Assembly: GCA_000697055.1 (NCBI GenBank)
Contig: JNDT01001536.1
Coordinates: 1-64,000, forward strand
Length of the DNA: 64,000 bases
Source of the DNA: Saksenaea vasiformis B4078
Taxonomy: Eukaryota > Mucoromycota > Mucoromycetes > Mucorales > Saksenaeaceae
Direction: 5' to 3'
Both the position numbers and the translations under genes were made by a program. Numbering within the stretch: the first letter of the stretch is position 1; every line of letters begins with the position of its first letter. This document shows positions 1 to 10,118 of this stretch, piece after piece. The notes beneath the pieces were generated by a model that made no database searches, had not been told where the DNA came from, and saw only the letters and a program-made list of their open reading frames with translations.

Positions 1-465
1 TCGCATAGCTGATAGTCCCACTAAAAATAAACCAGACAACCTCAAACGCAACCACATCACTACAAAACCACAAACACGTAAACGCTCCAAACATAATAAG
101 CATTAAACTTATCATTTTCAAGCGGCTAAAGAGCCTGGAGGGGGGTAATGTGGTATTTCACCGTAGTTAAGAGAATATAGTCACTATAAACTGTATCTCT
201 TGATTGGACTTGTTTCTGAGACATAAGCTCCGTTAAGAAGAATTTTATTTTATTTACAACAGTAGCGGAAAAGTAGTAATAATCCTCTTTTTTTTACTTC
301 TATCCCGAAATAAACAGGAGTCTCACCGTACTATCGTTGTTCTCGGTGTATATTGTCTTTTATTGATCATCATCTCCAAATACTACACGAACTGTTGCCG
401 CCCTTGAGCGAGTGAACGCCGTTTATTGATCATGTAATCCCGGTCATCAAATATTACAATGCCGT

Positions 466-611
466 ATACAGTGGTCGCTCGATATTATGATTTTCTTTTG
501 GAACAGAATCGGTAGGCTATAAATATTGCATGTCTGCTTAAACGATATTCTCGATATAGTGATCAATTTCCTTTCCATCGAGGGTATAGTTATATCGAGC
601 GACCACTGTAT
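466..611. repeat. 20-bp perfect inverted repeat with 106-bp spacer
   Basis: Bases 466-485 and 592-611 are reverse complements over 20 bases (ATACAGTGGTCGCTCGATAT and its complement). The spacer is not itself symmetrical and similarity fades quickly outside the arms. It could be a hairpin, the remnant ends of a small mobile element, or chance plus local duplication. No target-site duplication was recognised. Confidence 0.6.
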
Positions 612-827
612 TCCAGTTATTGACGTCATGCTCAGCGAGATCGATGACGATCACACTATGGAAGACACGCTGAAGGTCATTGAGTGCAGCATTCAGTGTC
701 TTATAGTGGATATGTCCAGCTACAAGCTTGGGCCCCTCGAGGCATTCAAGAAAAGAAAAACCTTGGATCTACAACACATTGGTAACAAGCTTTCGTTCCT
801 CTCTACGGGAGATTTGGACAAAGAGCG

Positions 828-1095
828 ATGGTCATGAGTGTTAGTACGATCGGCAGTTATACCGCGTACCTGGCGGGAAAGAAGGAACTGGACAAAGGTG
901 TTTGAACTTTTAATCATAATGGACATAAGTGTAAAGTAGAAATCAATGAAATAGTTACTAGAATACAAGTTTGCATATTGCATGCAGGCGCTACTCCAAG
1001 AACAAGACTTGTTGTCGGATGTTATACTTGAGGAGGACACCTCAGGCATGATCACCAAGGAGAAGACTATTAAACGCATCTATGATGATCTATAG
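828..1095 (+). other. Possible two-exon coding fragment, unrecognised
   Basis: A frame starting at ATG 828 runs to a donor at 898. A second open stretch, rich in acidic and charged residues (around LSDVILEEDTSG), ends at TAG 1093-1095. The nearest acceptor (after 987) is out of phase; the in-phase one is the AG at about 1000. A further charged frame upstream (about 600-837) ends in a stop at 835-837. This may be a decayed gene rather than a working one. Confidence 0.15.
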
Positions 1096-3110
1096 TATGT
1101 GTCAGTTGTTTCTTTCCATACCTGATCAATGAGGGGAACCAAAGCTCTCCTCTTGTTGCACACATTCATGCTCATGCTTAGATAGACCAGGTTGTTTTCA
1201 TGGCTATTCAATGTGATCAAGGAACAGTGGGCAACTCTCTGCAATTTAAGCTTCTATTGATTGTCGTGATTTGGTGATCGTGTTATGTTTTTTTTTATAT
1301 ATACTATGCCTGTACTTTATCATACCAGATACCGCTCCGCGAGGAGCAGATGTTATATTTTTTTCTTTTCTTTGACATACTTATATTTCGTATTGTTATT
1401 CGTTGTCAAAGCGAAATGTAGCGAGAACCATATTTCATTTTCTTTCGCACTAGTATCAAACGTGACTTATACGCCAAACTGAACAAAGCCTGAGGTCAGG
1501 TATCCGCCAATCAATAGGAAAAATCACGTATGTCTACGATACTTGGACGTTGTCTTATTTGGTCCAAAGGGTTACGGTTACCTCTCGGTGGCAGCCCGCC
1601 TTGCGTCTGATGCGGTTGTGACGGCAAGATGTTTATACTGACAAATGATAACCGGTTTGTTGTGATGCACTGTAATGGACTTGAAGTGAGACCAGAGCCA
1701 AAGAAAAGAAAGATACGTGCTCCCCTTCAATGCCCATCTTATCCTGTTATTTGTAACAACTTTTGATGTCAAATTATGTAACCGAATGCAACATGGAAGA
1801 ATATGACATACATGTCTTAGAATTGGATCAACGTAACAAAGTAAGCTGATGTTTCCAAGTCGATTATCATAACGGTTCTAGCTGCAGAAGAGTCGTTAAA
1901 CAACTCGATTTGTCGTAATTCTTCTAAACTCTTGCCAAAGATCCGATAGTGTGCTGGTGTACCGCAGGATCAACTGAAAATCATGAACGATCTTCTGCCT
2001 TTTTTTTCACCGCTTCTTGAAAAGAGTAACGAGAAATTCTGAAATAGTTCCCGTGCCTCACGATACAAAAGGGATAACCTGTAACCTATACAGGAATAGC
2101 AATTAAAAATTTTGTCCTGTCAGACTTAGGCTTTGAAGGAGAACATTTTTGTAGTAATGAATGAGGCACCTTTCGTAACCTATTAATAAGGGAGGCTGAT
2201 GAGATACTACCATCGTGCTTACATTCGTGTGGTTGCACGTGTCTGCACGTTCTACGTTGAGTTAAAGAAACTCGTTTCTATAACCAGCCTTTGTGTAATT
2301 GACCATAACTGGTCAATTTATCTGGGAATACATGCTAGAACAGCATAAAATATGCTGATGGTAAGCCATGGACGACCGGGCAAATTTTTTCCCCGTTCAA
2401 CACCAGCCAATTCGGTAAAGAAACTTACAAACTCCCAGAGCTACCTGTGAAACGATAAGAGCCATGCGACTGGATACTGGCATGTGTCTCAGGGATCTTC
2501 TGATTCAAGTAGGTGTCTCTTGATATTGTGCCTATCATAGTCGTTTATGTACTAGTTGGATTATGCAGATGGATGATGCAACCAGGAAATTAAATGATGA
2601 CACACCTTTGTTATCTGGAAACACTGGAATATTATAAAAAATGGATAGATCAAAAGATAACATCTCGATTTGACTACAGCACATGCAGTGCTTTAACCTA
2701 TGAAAGGTTACTTTTTCCCACGTTCTCCGTCGTGCTTCCTACACGTCGTTCCTGGCGCGGACAGTCGGTCCGGATGAAATATCGGATTGATAAAGGTCTT
2801 AGGTTAAATCTGATTTGTCATCGGTCCAGATAACCCATGTAAGTAAGCTCCTTTGTTGCCCCTCGAAAGGCTTAGAATACGTATAAAGGCAGAACAGGTC
2901 CAATTATCCCTATTTTGCATAATAATCCACTTTTGTTATGATACTTAGCCGATGCGTGAGAAAACCGTTGAAAGGTTTGGATGGCGGTTAGTGGCTTTTC
3001 TTGTCGGAGATTGCAGCATAATGACCTCTTCGACCTCCCCCAGCCATTTTGACTTTCTTTTTTATAACCTTTATTAGGGAGCTGATGTTCTTACCTTACC
3101 TCTCCGGAAT

Positions 3111-4205
3111 ATGTCGATAATGAATACTACTCAGGATATCATCGGTAGCGCTTCAAAGATATTGCGGGAAGAAGCTCAGGCACTTAACGATGCAGCTCAA
3201 CGATTGGATACCAATACGACGACTCGTGACGGATATCAAGAAGCAATTTATTACATGTTCCGGGCATTGGAAGCGGGCGGCAAGATCGTAGTTACCGGTG
3301 TCGGTAAATCAGGAAAGATCGGTGAAAAGATCGTGGCCACAATGTTATCTACTGGCACATGCGCTACATTCCTTCACCCGGTGGAAGCATTGCATGGTGA
3401 TCTCGGTGCTGTTCAACCCAAGGACGTCGTGCTGGCACTATCGTACTCGGGCAATACAGAAGAACTACTCCTGTTGCTTCCAAGCCTACGCCATCGCAAT
3501 GTCCCAGTGATCGGCCTGGGTGGCAATTCCAAGAGCAAGCTCGCTCGTGAATGCGTTGCCTGGCTTGATGGATGGGTCACGCAGGAGGTGGGCGGTAGCG
3601 AAATTCCTGCTCCGACGACGTCAACTACGTTGGCACTTGCACTTGGTGATTCCCTGGCGCTTACATTAGCTAAATTACGACACTTTTCAACGTCTGGTTT
3701 TGCAATGAACCATCCCGGAGGCTCACTAGGACGACGTCTATTACTTAAGGTTCAAGACTGCATGGTTCCGATCGAAAGCGTAGCTTCCGTCAGTCCAAAC
3801 GATTCCTTGGATATAGTAATCATGGAAATGACCAGACACCCCAAAGGAAGTGGCGTCGTTGTTCTCAGCGAAGAATGTAGTCTGTCTCCCCCCACGCCAC
3901 CGTCATCTTCGGGCTCCTTTAGTGACGAAGAAATGGCGCAGGACGGACAAAACGGGCAGGTGATTGGCGTCATCACACATAGCGATATCCATGAAGTCTT
4001 CACATCGAAACGTGAGGCGATCTTTCATACTCGCGCATTTGACATCATGAAGGAGGCCCCGGAAGTATGTTCCGTCAGTGATCTAGCGGCAGATGCCATG
4101 CGAAAGATGACTCAACGAGACGATCTGCCATTACTTCCTGTGATGGATAAAGATAAGCGATGGAAAGGTGTAGTTACCCTGAAAGATTTGCAGGAGTTGT
4201 TTTAG
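3111..4205 (+). CDS. SIS-CBS sugar-phosphate isomerase (arabinose-5-phosphate isomerase-like)
   Basis: Intronless frame of 364 residues. An N-terminal SIS domain (about 20-210) carries GVGKSGKIGEK near residue 63, LHPVEALHGDLG near 88, YSGNTEEL near 112 and NHPGGSLGRRL near 200. Two CBS repeats follow (about 215-364), split by a serine/proline-rich insert near 255-285. The layout is that of bacterial KdsD/KpsF/GutQ, which interconvert ribulose 5-phosphate and arabinose 5-phosphate. Catalytic candidates matching KdsD are Lys66, Glu117 or Glu118, Glu164 and His201 (alignment by eye). The length is slightly above the bacterial norm because of the CBS insert. The start is the first ATG of the frame, just after a pyrimidine-rich stretch. 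A plain sugar-phosphate isomerase or a CBS-regulated sensor is the alternative role, since KDO synthesis is not expected in fungi. Confidence 0.88.
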   Translation: MSIMNTTQDIIGSASKILREEAQALNDAAQRLDTNTTTRDGYQEAIYYMFRALEAGGKIVVTGVGKSGKIGEKIVATMLSTGTCATFLHPVEALHGDLGAVQPKDVVLALSYSGNTEELLLLLPSLRHRNVPVIGLGGNSKSKLARECVAWLDGWVTQEVGGSEIPAPTTSTTLALALGDSLALTLAKLRHFSTSGFAMNHPGGSLGRRLLLKVQDCMVPIESVASVSPNDSLDIVIMEMTRHPKGSGVVVLSEECSLSPPTPPSSSGSFSDEEMAQDGQNGQVIGVITHSDIHEVFTSKREAIFHTRAFDIMKEAPEVCSVSDLAADAMRKMTQRDDLPLLPVMDKDKRWKGVVTLKDLQELF

Positions 4206-4709
4206 GTTATACAGCATTCATCTCCCTTTCCGTCGTACTATCCCATTCTGTATATTTTTTAAACCCTGTACCTTTTATGAAATCCTATATTACTTCTGGT
4301 GTATTTGTGATCCCCTTTCCCTCCCATTACTCCTTTTCTATTTATTTTACTCACAGACGCTTTCCTCCCTCTCTACCCGTCACTATTTTACCCCATGTCC
4401 TGCATTATTGATGTTTGTTTCCTCCATCTGCATTGGCTTATATGTCAATAAATAGCTCCGCTGTTTAGACTTAGCAGATATGTTTGGACTGTGTATGTAT
4501 ATGTGTGTGATGCATGAAAGTTGAGCGATGCATTTTTAGAGATCTAACTCGTGGATTCAGGAGTATGTGTAGGGACCAAACTTCCGGCGCATTTGTTAGT
4601 CTCGATGTCATCAAATACGCCAAACAAACATTGCTTCACTACTTTTACTTTGTCACCTATATTCTTTCCCTTTTTTCTTTTTTCTTCCTCTTGTTGAACA
4701 CCCTTCAGT

Positions 4710-6383
4710 ATGAGAGAAATTATCCATGTACAGGCTGGTACGTATTGACTTGTCACGTAGAAATCATGACTAGTGATTAAACTTCTTCAACCGTTTCTTA
4801 TCTTTGCTATAAAGGCCAATGTGGTAACCAGGTAAGCGACTTCACTTTCTTCCTGCCTATAGGTGACTGAACATCGTTCTAGATTGGTCAAAAATTTTGG
4901 GAAACCATCAGTCAAGAACATGGTATTGACTCCACTGGTGCCTACGCGGGTGATAACGACCTGCAACTGGAACGCATCAGCGTCTATTACAACGAAGGCT
5001 TCAAAAACAAATACGTACCAAGGTCAGCTCTTTAGACCGCGACACCTTTTTTTCTTTTTTTCTTGTAACACGTTCCTGCATTTTGACAGAGCTGTCCTTG
5101 TGGATCTTGAACCCGCCACCATGGATTCCATCCGTTCTAGCGCCTTTGGCAAACTCTTCCGTCCTGACAACTTCGTCTTTGGCCAATCGGGTGCAGGTAA
5201 CTCGTGGGCAAAAGGCTATTATACCGAAGGTGCGGAATTGGTTGAATCCGTCCTGGACATCATCCGCAAAGAAGCCGAACATACGGACTGTCTCCAGGGT
5301 GTCCAGCTTGCCCACTCCCTTGGTGGTGGGACAGGTTCCGGATTAGGTTCACTACTTCTCAGCAAGATCCGCGAAGAGTATCCTGACCGCATGCTTTGCA
5401 CTTACTCCGTCGTGCCTTCACCGAAGGTTTCCGATACCGTGGTGGAACCTTACAATGCTGTCTTGACAGTGCATCAACTGGTTGAGAACTGTGACGCCAC
5501 CTTCTGTATCGATAATGAGGCGCTTTACGATATTTGTTTCCGTACGTTGAAGCTCAGCAATCCTGCCTATGGTGATCTGAACCAACTTGTGTCGGCTGTC
5601 ATGTCTGGTGTCTCCACCAGCTTGCGATTCCCCGGCCAACTGAATGCCGATCTGCGTAAACTCTTTGTTAACATGGGTAAGAGGAGAAGATGCGCAAAGC
5701 GCGTTCTTTTTTTCTCACGCTCCTGTCCGATCCAGTGCCTTTCCCGCGTCTCCACTTTTTCATGGTGGGCTTTGCCCCTTTAACGGCGTTCGGATCACAA
5801 CAATACCGCAACCTCAGTGTACCTGAATTGACAGCCCAAATGTTTGATGCACGAAACATGATGGCTGCGTCAGACCCGCGTCACGGTAGGTACCTGACAG
5901 TTGCAACCATCTTCCGCGGTCGTCTATCGACCAAAGAAGTGGAGAACCAGATGTTGGCCGTACAACAAAAAAATTCGAGCTATTTTGTGGAATGGATCCC
6001 CAACAGTGTCAAGACATCGCTGTGTGACATCCCACCCGTTGGTCTGAAAATGTCGGGTACATTTATTGGAAACAGCACGGCTATCCAAGAATTATTCAAA
6101 CGTGTGAATGAACAGTTCACAGCGATGTTCAAGCGTAAGGCTTTCATTCACTGGTACACTGGTGAGGGTATGGATGAGATAGAATTCACCGAAGCCGAAT
6201 CCAACATGAATGACTTGGTATCCGAGTAAGTTTATGCATGTTGATGCAATGTAAAGTTTTGGCTTAATGCAGGCGGTCACTTTTCCTTGTTATAGGTATC
6301 AACAATATCAAGAAGCTTCAATCGAAGAGGAACTGGAAGAGGACGATTACATAGAAGAGGAGGAACCACCTCTTGAGGAGTAG
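4710..6383 (+). CDS. Beta-tubulin, divergent form
   Basis: Six exons by hand: 4710-4737, 4815-4831 (17 nt), 4883-5022, 5090-5676, 5736-6225, 6296-6383, giving 449 residues. The start MREI is the tetrapeptide used in tubulin mRNA autoregulation in animals. Seen are GQCGNQIG (10-17), the GTP-binding signature GGGTGSG (140-146), [10 protein letters not shown] (169-178), RFPGQLN (241-247) and an acidic C-terminal tail. It polymerises with alpha-tubulin into microtubules. The copy departs from usual fungal beta-tubulin at many conserved sites: Ala71 in EPATMD, Ser100, Tyr105, Cys165, Tyr167, Cys196, Ala198, Gln227 and Phe254. Tyr167 and Ala198 fall on known benzimidazole-resistance positions. No frame break is seen, so it is probably a functional paralogue. 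Orthology to TUB2 cannot be told from paralogy here. Confidence 0.95.
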
Positions 6384-7176
6384 TTTCCTTTCCCATCTGT
6401 TTTATTACACAAGCTGGAAAAATGGAACAGTTTTTTTGTAGTCATTCCTTAATCAAAGTTTATCAAAACGAGGGCTATGTGTGAATACAGCAGATGTGGT
6501 CTGAATTTTTTTTGTTTGGTGCATGAAACGAAAAATGCGTCTTTCTGAATGCGTCAACGCGGCTTGACAACGGCAGCCGGAATACATACAAGAAACCTTG
6601 AACTGCTCGAATTTGCTACACCACATTCAAATAGCATATTTCCATAATGAAATCACCAACAGTTCTCATATATTCCTGCCCACAGTGACAAAATCAGTGC
6701 AATAGAATGGAGGCCTGTACAGCATGAAACCAAACCAGTTTAGACCGATTTCTGCGAAAAAAAAATCTGTAAAGGCAGGGCACATGAGGTTTGATGCGTT
6801 GTCCAGGAAATGAATTGACTGGTGGACCATCCATCAGCTATGGTATCACCGGATAGGACCAGGCGCCACAATTATACGTAATGATAGTAGAAGCACCATG
6901 TACCTGCATCTCCTTGCGCTATGCGGCGACAGATTGACAAGAACAAGTACAGCTTTCTGCCTCACATGCATCGTCACCCATGTTGAAGGCTTTTAACCTA
7001 ATTCTGATAGCCAACTGCTTGGCGGAGACACAAAAAAGAAAAGAGGGCGCAGAGTTTCTATTGTACCTGTTGATGCAAACCGGGAGATAAAACGACCATT
7101 GCAGATCCTGTGATTTGAATGAGCGATACATTGGTGGCTTTCCGGTGCCCAGACTCCTCTGACAAATCATCATATG

Positions 7177-7531
7177 TTACTCACGAGCCTCTGCTATTTC
7201 AGCCTTCTTTTGCTTCTGGAGAAAAGAGAAGACTTCATAGAAGGTGACATACCTAAACAAAATTTCCAACAAAACACAAAATGTCAAAAAAGAAAGGTAG
7301 ATCCTTTAACATACCCTTAAACATAATATTTTATCCTGTTGAAACAAGGTGCTTTATAGTTCAAGTGAAGAAATGGCTAAAAAGCTCTTTTATTTCTGGA
7401 AAAACAAATAGCAATATTTGAAATGAGGTTACACCCTCGGAAACCCAAGCTCGATCGAAAGAGAGAATCACTAAGCCTGCATTCTTTAATATAACTGTGG
7501 CACCGCGAAGAAAACCTTCTGGACTCATCAT
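7177..7531 (-). CDS. Possible small minus-strand gene, unrecognised
   Basis: On the minus strand tandem ATG codons at 7531 and 7528 open a frame beginning MMSPEGFLRGATVILKNAG. Further down, an acceptor-like TTTTGTTTAG is followed by a coding-like helical end, FYEVFSFLQKQKKAEIAE, stopping with TAA at 7177-7179. The size and composition recall small mitochondrial membrane-complex subunits. I could not find a splice chain that joins the two parts in phase, so this is tentative and may be a chance frame. Confidence 0.2.
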
Positions 7532-8118
7532 TTGTCTCCTGAATTTCTAGTTATTTTGTTGACGAAAGGCGTATTTGGAAGGCGTGCCAGCCCAGGGTTC
7601 CCCATGGCGGAGTTAAAATCAGGGTGTTGGGCGGAAAAATGGATGCAACACCAAGCTTCATGACTGGAAGATCATTCCAGTGGACACCCTTGTGGGCATG
7701 CTGGAAAGATGTATTATACCTTTATCGGTTAATCTGTAGATTGGATATAGTCCTACTTTTTTTCTCTGAGGTCTCGCAAGCCATTACTGTCCTTCAAAGC
7801 GCCTACTGTTAACCCCGTGAACGATGTCTATCTGCAATGTGTTATCGTATCAACAGAATCGCTCATCTAACATTAGAATGTCTATTTCAGCTCCAGCTCT
7901 ACATATCCTGTTTGTGATAGAAAATGGCGCATGTTCCTGCTGCCCTGTTTCACAGAATATATTATTTTAACTTTCAGAAACGGTTTGATGTTCTAGCAAA
8001 CCGCAACCACAAGTCGACCACAGTTAAAGATAAGCAGTGCAGATTGATGAGCTTGTTTGTTCAAATGATGACACCACAGAGCAGGTATTGAGGTAAATAA
8101 CATACATGTTCATTTCGT

Positions 8119-8391
8119 ATGCGAATTTTCGGTAATCTTTTTGCCACAAAACCCAAAAAGGTTGGGGAACCGAATCGGGGTAAGCTGAAAGCAACCACAC
8201 TGGTCAATAAAACAGATCTCCGCATTCACCCGAGCGATAGCGAATGGTTCGTTGGTCCGTGTGTCCTCCATCTTGCTGATCCAGTTGGGAAGAGTTTGAA
8301 GGACAACGTGGTTCCAGTGCATGAAAACCAGTGGGCGGAAGGCGATAGGTGGGATAGCAGTAGTGCTGACATTTTCACGAGTTTTCGTTGA
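8119..8391 (+). other. Isolated 90-codon open frame upstream of the PAQR gene
   Basis: An ATG-started frame of 90 codons with a basic, proline-containing start (KPKKVGEPNRGK) ends 130 bases before the PAQR start. It could be an upstream exon or a separate small gene. The visible donors are out of phase with the acceptor-like AG before 8516, so it was not joined to the next gene. Confidence 0.2.
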
Positions 8392-8521
8392 GCTGAGGCT
8401 GAATGGGGTGACCCAATTTCTGTGTTGTTTGTTTTTTCAAGCCCAACAATAAGGTTTCCCCTTCTGTCTTTTGTCTTTCTCTTTCTCTCCTTAAACGGCT
8501 TCTACGGGGTGTGAGTTCTTC

Positions 8522-10014
8522 ATGGAGAACTTACTGACGATCAACAAAACGACGCAGGCCACCTGCGATGAGGCGCTGGACCTTGACGAGTTCTTCACAG
8601 AACGTCTTGCACCTCTACTGCAGAAGTTCAAATACCGGTTACACCATTTCGAAAAAAGTCTCGGCAGTGGACGTCTCCAGGGCACATTAGAGAAGATTAA
8701 AAAAAGCCATTGCATGCTTGAGACATTAGATCAAGAATGGCATCACCGGTGGCAACAACTGAATAACTGTCAGCCGTCTCTTTTTCTCACCCAAACATTG
8801 GAACAGAGCGTAGCCGAGCTATCTGAGAAATACCGGGAATTGGAGACCCTAGTCGCTGACGATTATTTCGAGAAAACGTTGGAAGACACCATCGACGCCA
8901 TGATCTCGACCATTGAAGAGGTGGATGGTCGTATCTCGGACGCACTAGAGCATGCATATCAAATGCGGAACAGAATGAACGAGACCATCCATGATATCGC
9001 TGACATGGCCAGCGAACAGATGGAACATTTGCGTCAGGCCATTTCTTACGGAGCCAAACGCCTACTGCATTATGATGAGTTGCCCGTTCCCTGGCGAAAT
9101 AACAAAGTACAAGAAAGCTTGCATTTTTTTTTTTCTTGAAAAGCTAAATTTGGCTGTTGTTGATAGCATATCCATACCGGTTATCGCTTCCTTTCCACCC
9201 CAACGGACTGTCTCCATTCCCTCCTCTACATCCATAACGAAACTGGTAATATCTACACCCATCTCATCGGGTTTTTCGTATTTCTCGGCATCGGCGTTTA
9301 CGAACTTTTCTACTCTCAACTTCTGTCTGGAGTGCCCGGACTGGACAAGATCATCTTTGCTATTTTCTTTCTAGCAGCTTGCAAATGTTTGATGTGCTCC
9401 ACTGTTTGGCACACACTCTCAGGGATCAACGACTATCGAACATTTACCCGAATGGCATGCCTTGACTATGTTGGTATCTCAGTACTAATTTGCGCAAGTA
9501 TTATCTTGTGCGAGTACTACGGATTCTACTGTCATGACGCATGGCGAAACACATATATCGTGGGCACGGGCACACTGGCAGTCCTTGGTGTCACCATGCC
9601 CTTCATGGAATGGTTTGACGACATTGGTAACGTAGACAAGCTTCTTTGCATGGACGTTTTTACTCATTTAACCTGTGCACAGAGTACCGGTGGATTCGGA
9701 TCACATTCTTTGTTAGTCTAGCCTCTTCAGGCGCAGTTCCCATTTCTCACCTTGTCTCCCTCCATGGCGCCGTTGCTACCGGCGCATGGTTGGCACCAGT
9801 GGCCAAATCACTAGGTTGCTATATTTTGGGTGTCGCCGTGTACGCGAATCAGCTACCAGAAGCGTTTTGGCCCGGTAAATTCGACCATTTGGGCCATTCT
9901 CACCAGCTATGGCATTTGTTCGTCTGTGGCGGTATCTGGTTTCATTACACTGCTGCCGTCAAATTTGTAAGCCAAAGAGACGACTTTGGCCTATGCGATC
10001 TTCAAACCTCTTAG
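8522..10014 (+). CDS. IZH3: PAQR/haemolysin-III family membrane receptor, IZH3-like
   Basis: Three exons: 8522-9106, 9167-9626, 9683-10014, giving 458 residues. The first about 195 residues are soluble and strongly helical. The rest is a seven-helix PAQR domain beginning HTGYRFL. Family motifs seen are HNETGNIYTHL (Glu and Asn of motif A), CSTVWHTLSG (Ser and His of motif B) and GHSHQLWHLF (the H-x3-H zinc site near the C-terminus). PAQR proteins are zinc-dependent hydrolase-like receptors. Yeast Izh proteins act in zinc and sterol homeostasis, and the long N-terminal extension is as in Izh3. The start is the first ATG after an in-frame TAA. The last about 12 residues are uncertain, because GTAAGC at 9969 could act as a donor. 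It faces the bromodomain gene tail-to-tail, 104 bases away. Confidence 0.88.
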
Positions 10015-10118
10015 ATTTACCCTTATACATTTTATTTAAGACACCAATCACCACCACGCTATTTATTCCACACATCCTTTTACATTGATCCATTTACAAA
10101 ATAAAGACGTTGCTTTTT

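Larger units (their letters stand above)
1..3110. other. Gene-poor AT-rich region
   Basis: No recognisable protein gene lies here. Reading frames are short and interrupted. An inverted repeat and a possible two-exon fragment are listed separately. The last 100 bases before the isomerase gene contain a pyrimidine tract and serve as its likely promoter or leader, but no defined motif can be named. Confidence 0.5.
6384..8521. other. Intergenic region with weak coding hints
   Basis: There is no firm gene between the tubulin and PAQR genes. Two low-confidence coding-like stretches (7177-7531 minus and 8119-8391 plus) are listed separately. The rest is AT-rich with no motif that I can name. Confidence 0.4.

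Noticed and set aside
9969..10014. Possible extra intron at the PAQR 3' end (GTAAGC)
   Set aside because: It cannot be decided. The uninterrupted reading already completes the seven-helix domain and its zinc motif, so the simpler model was kept.
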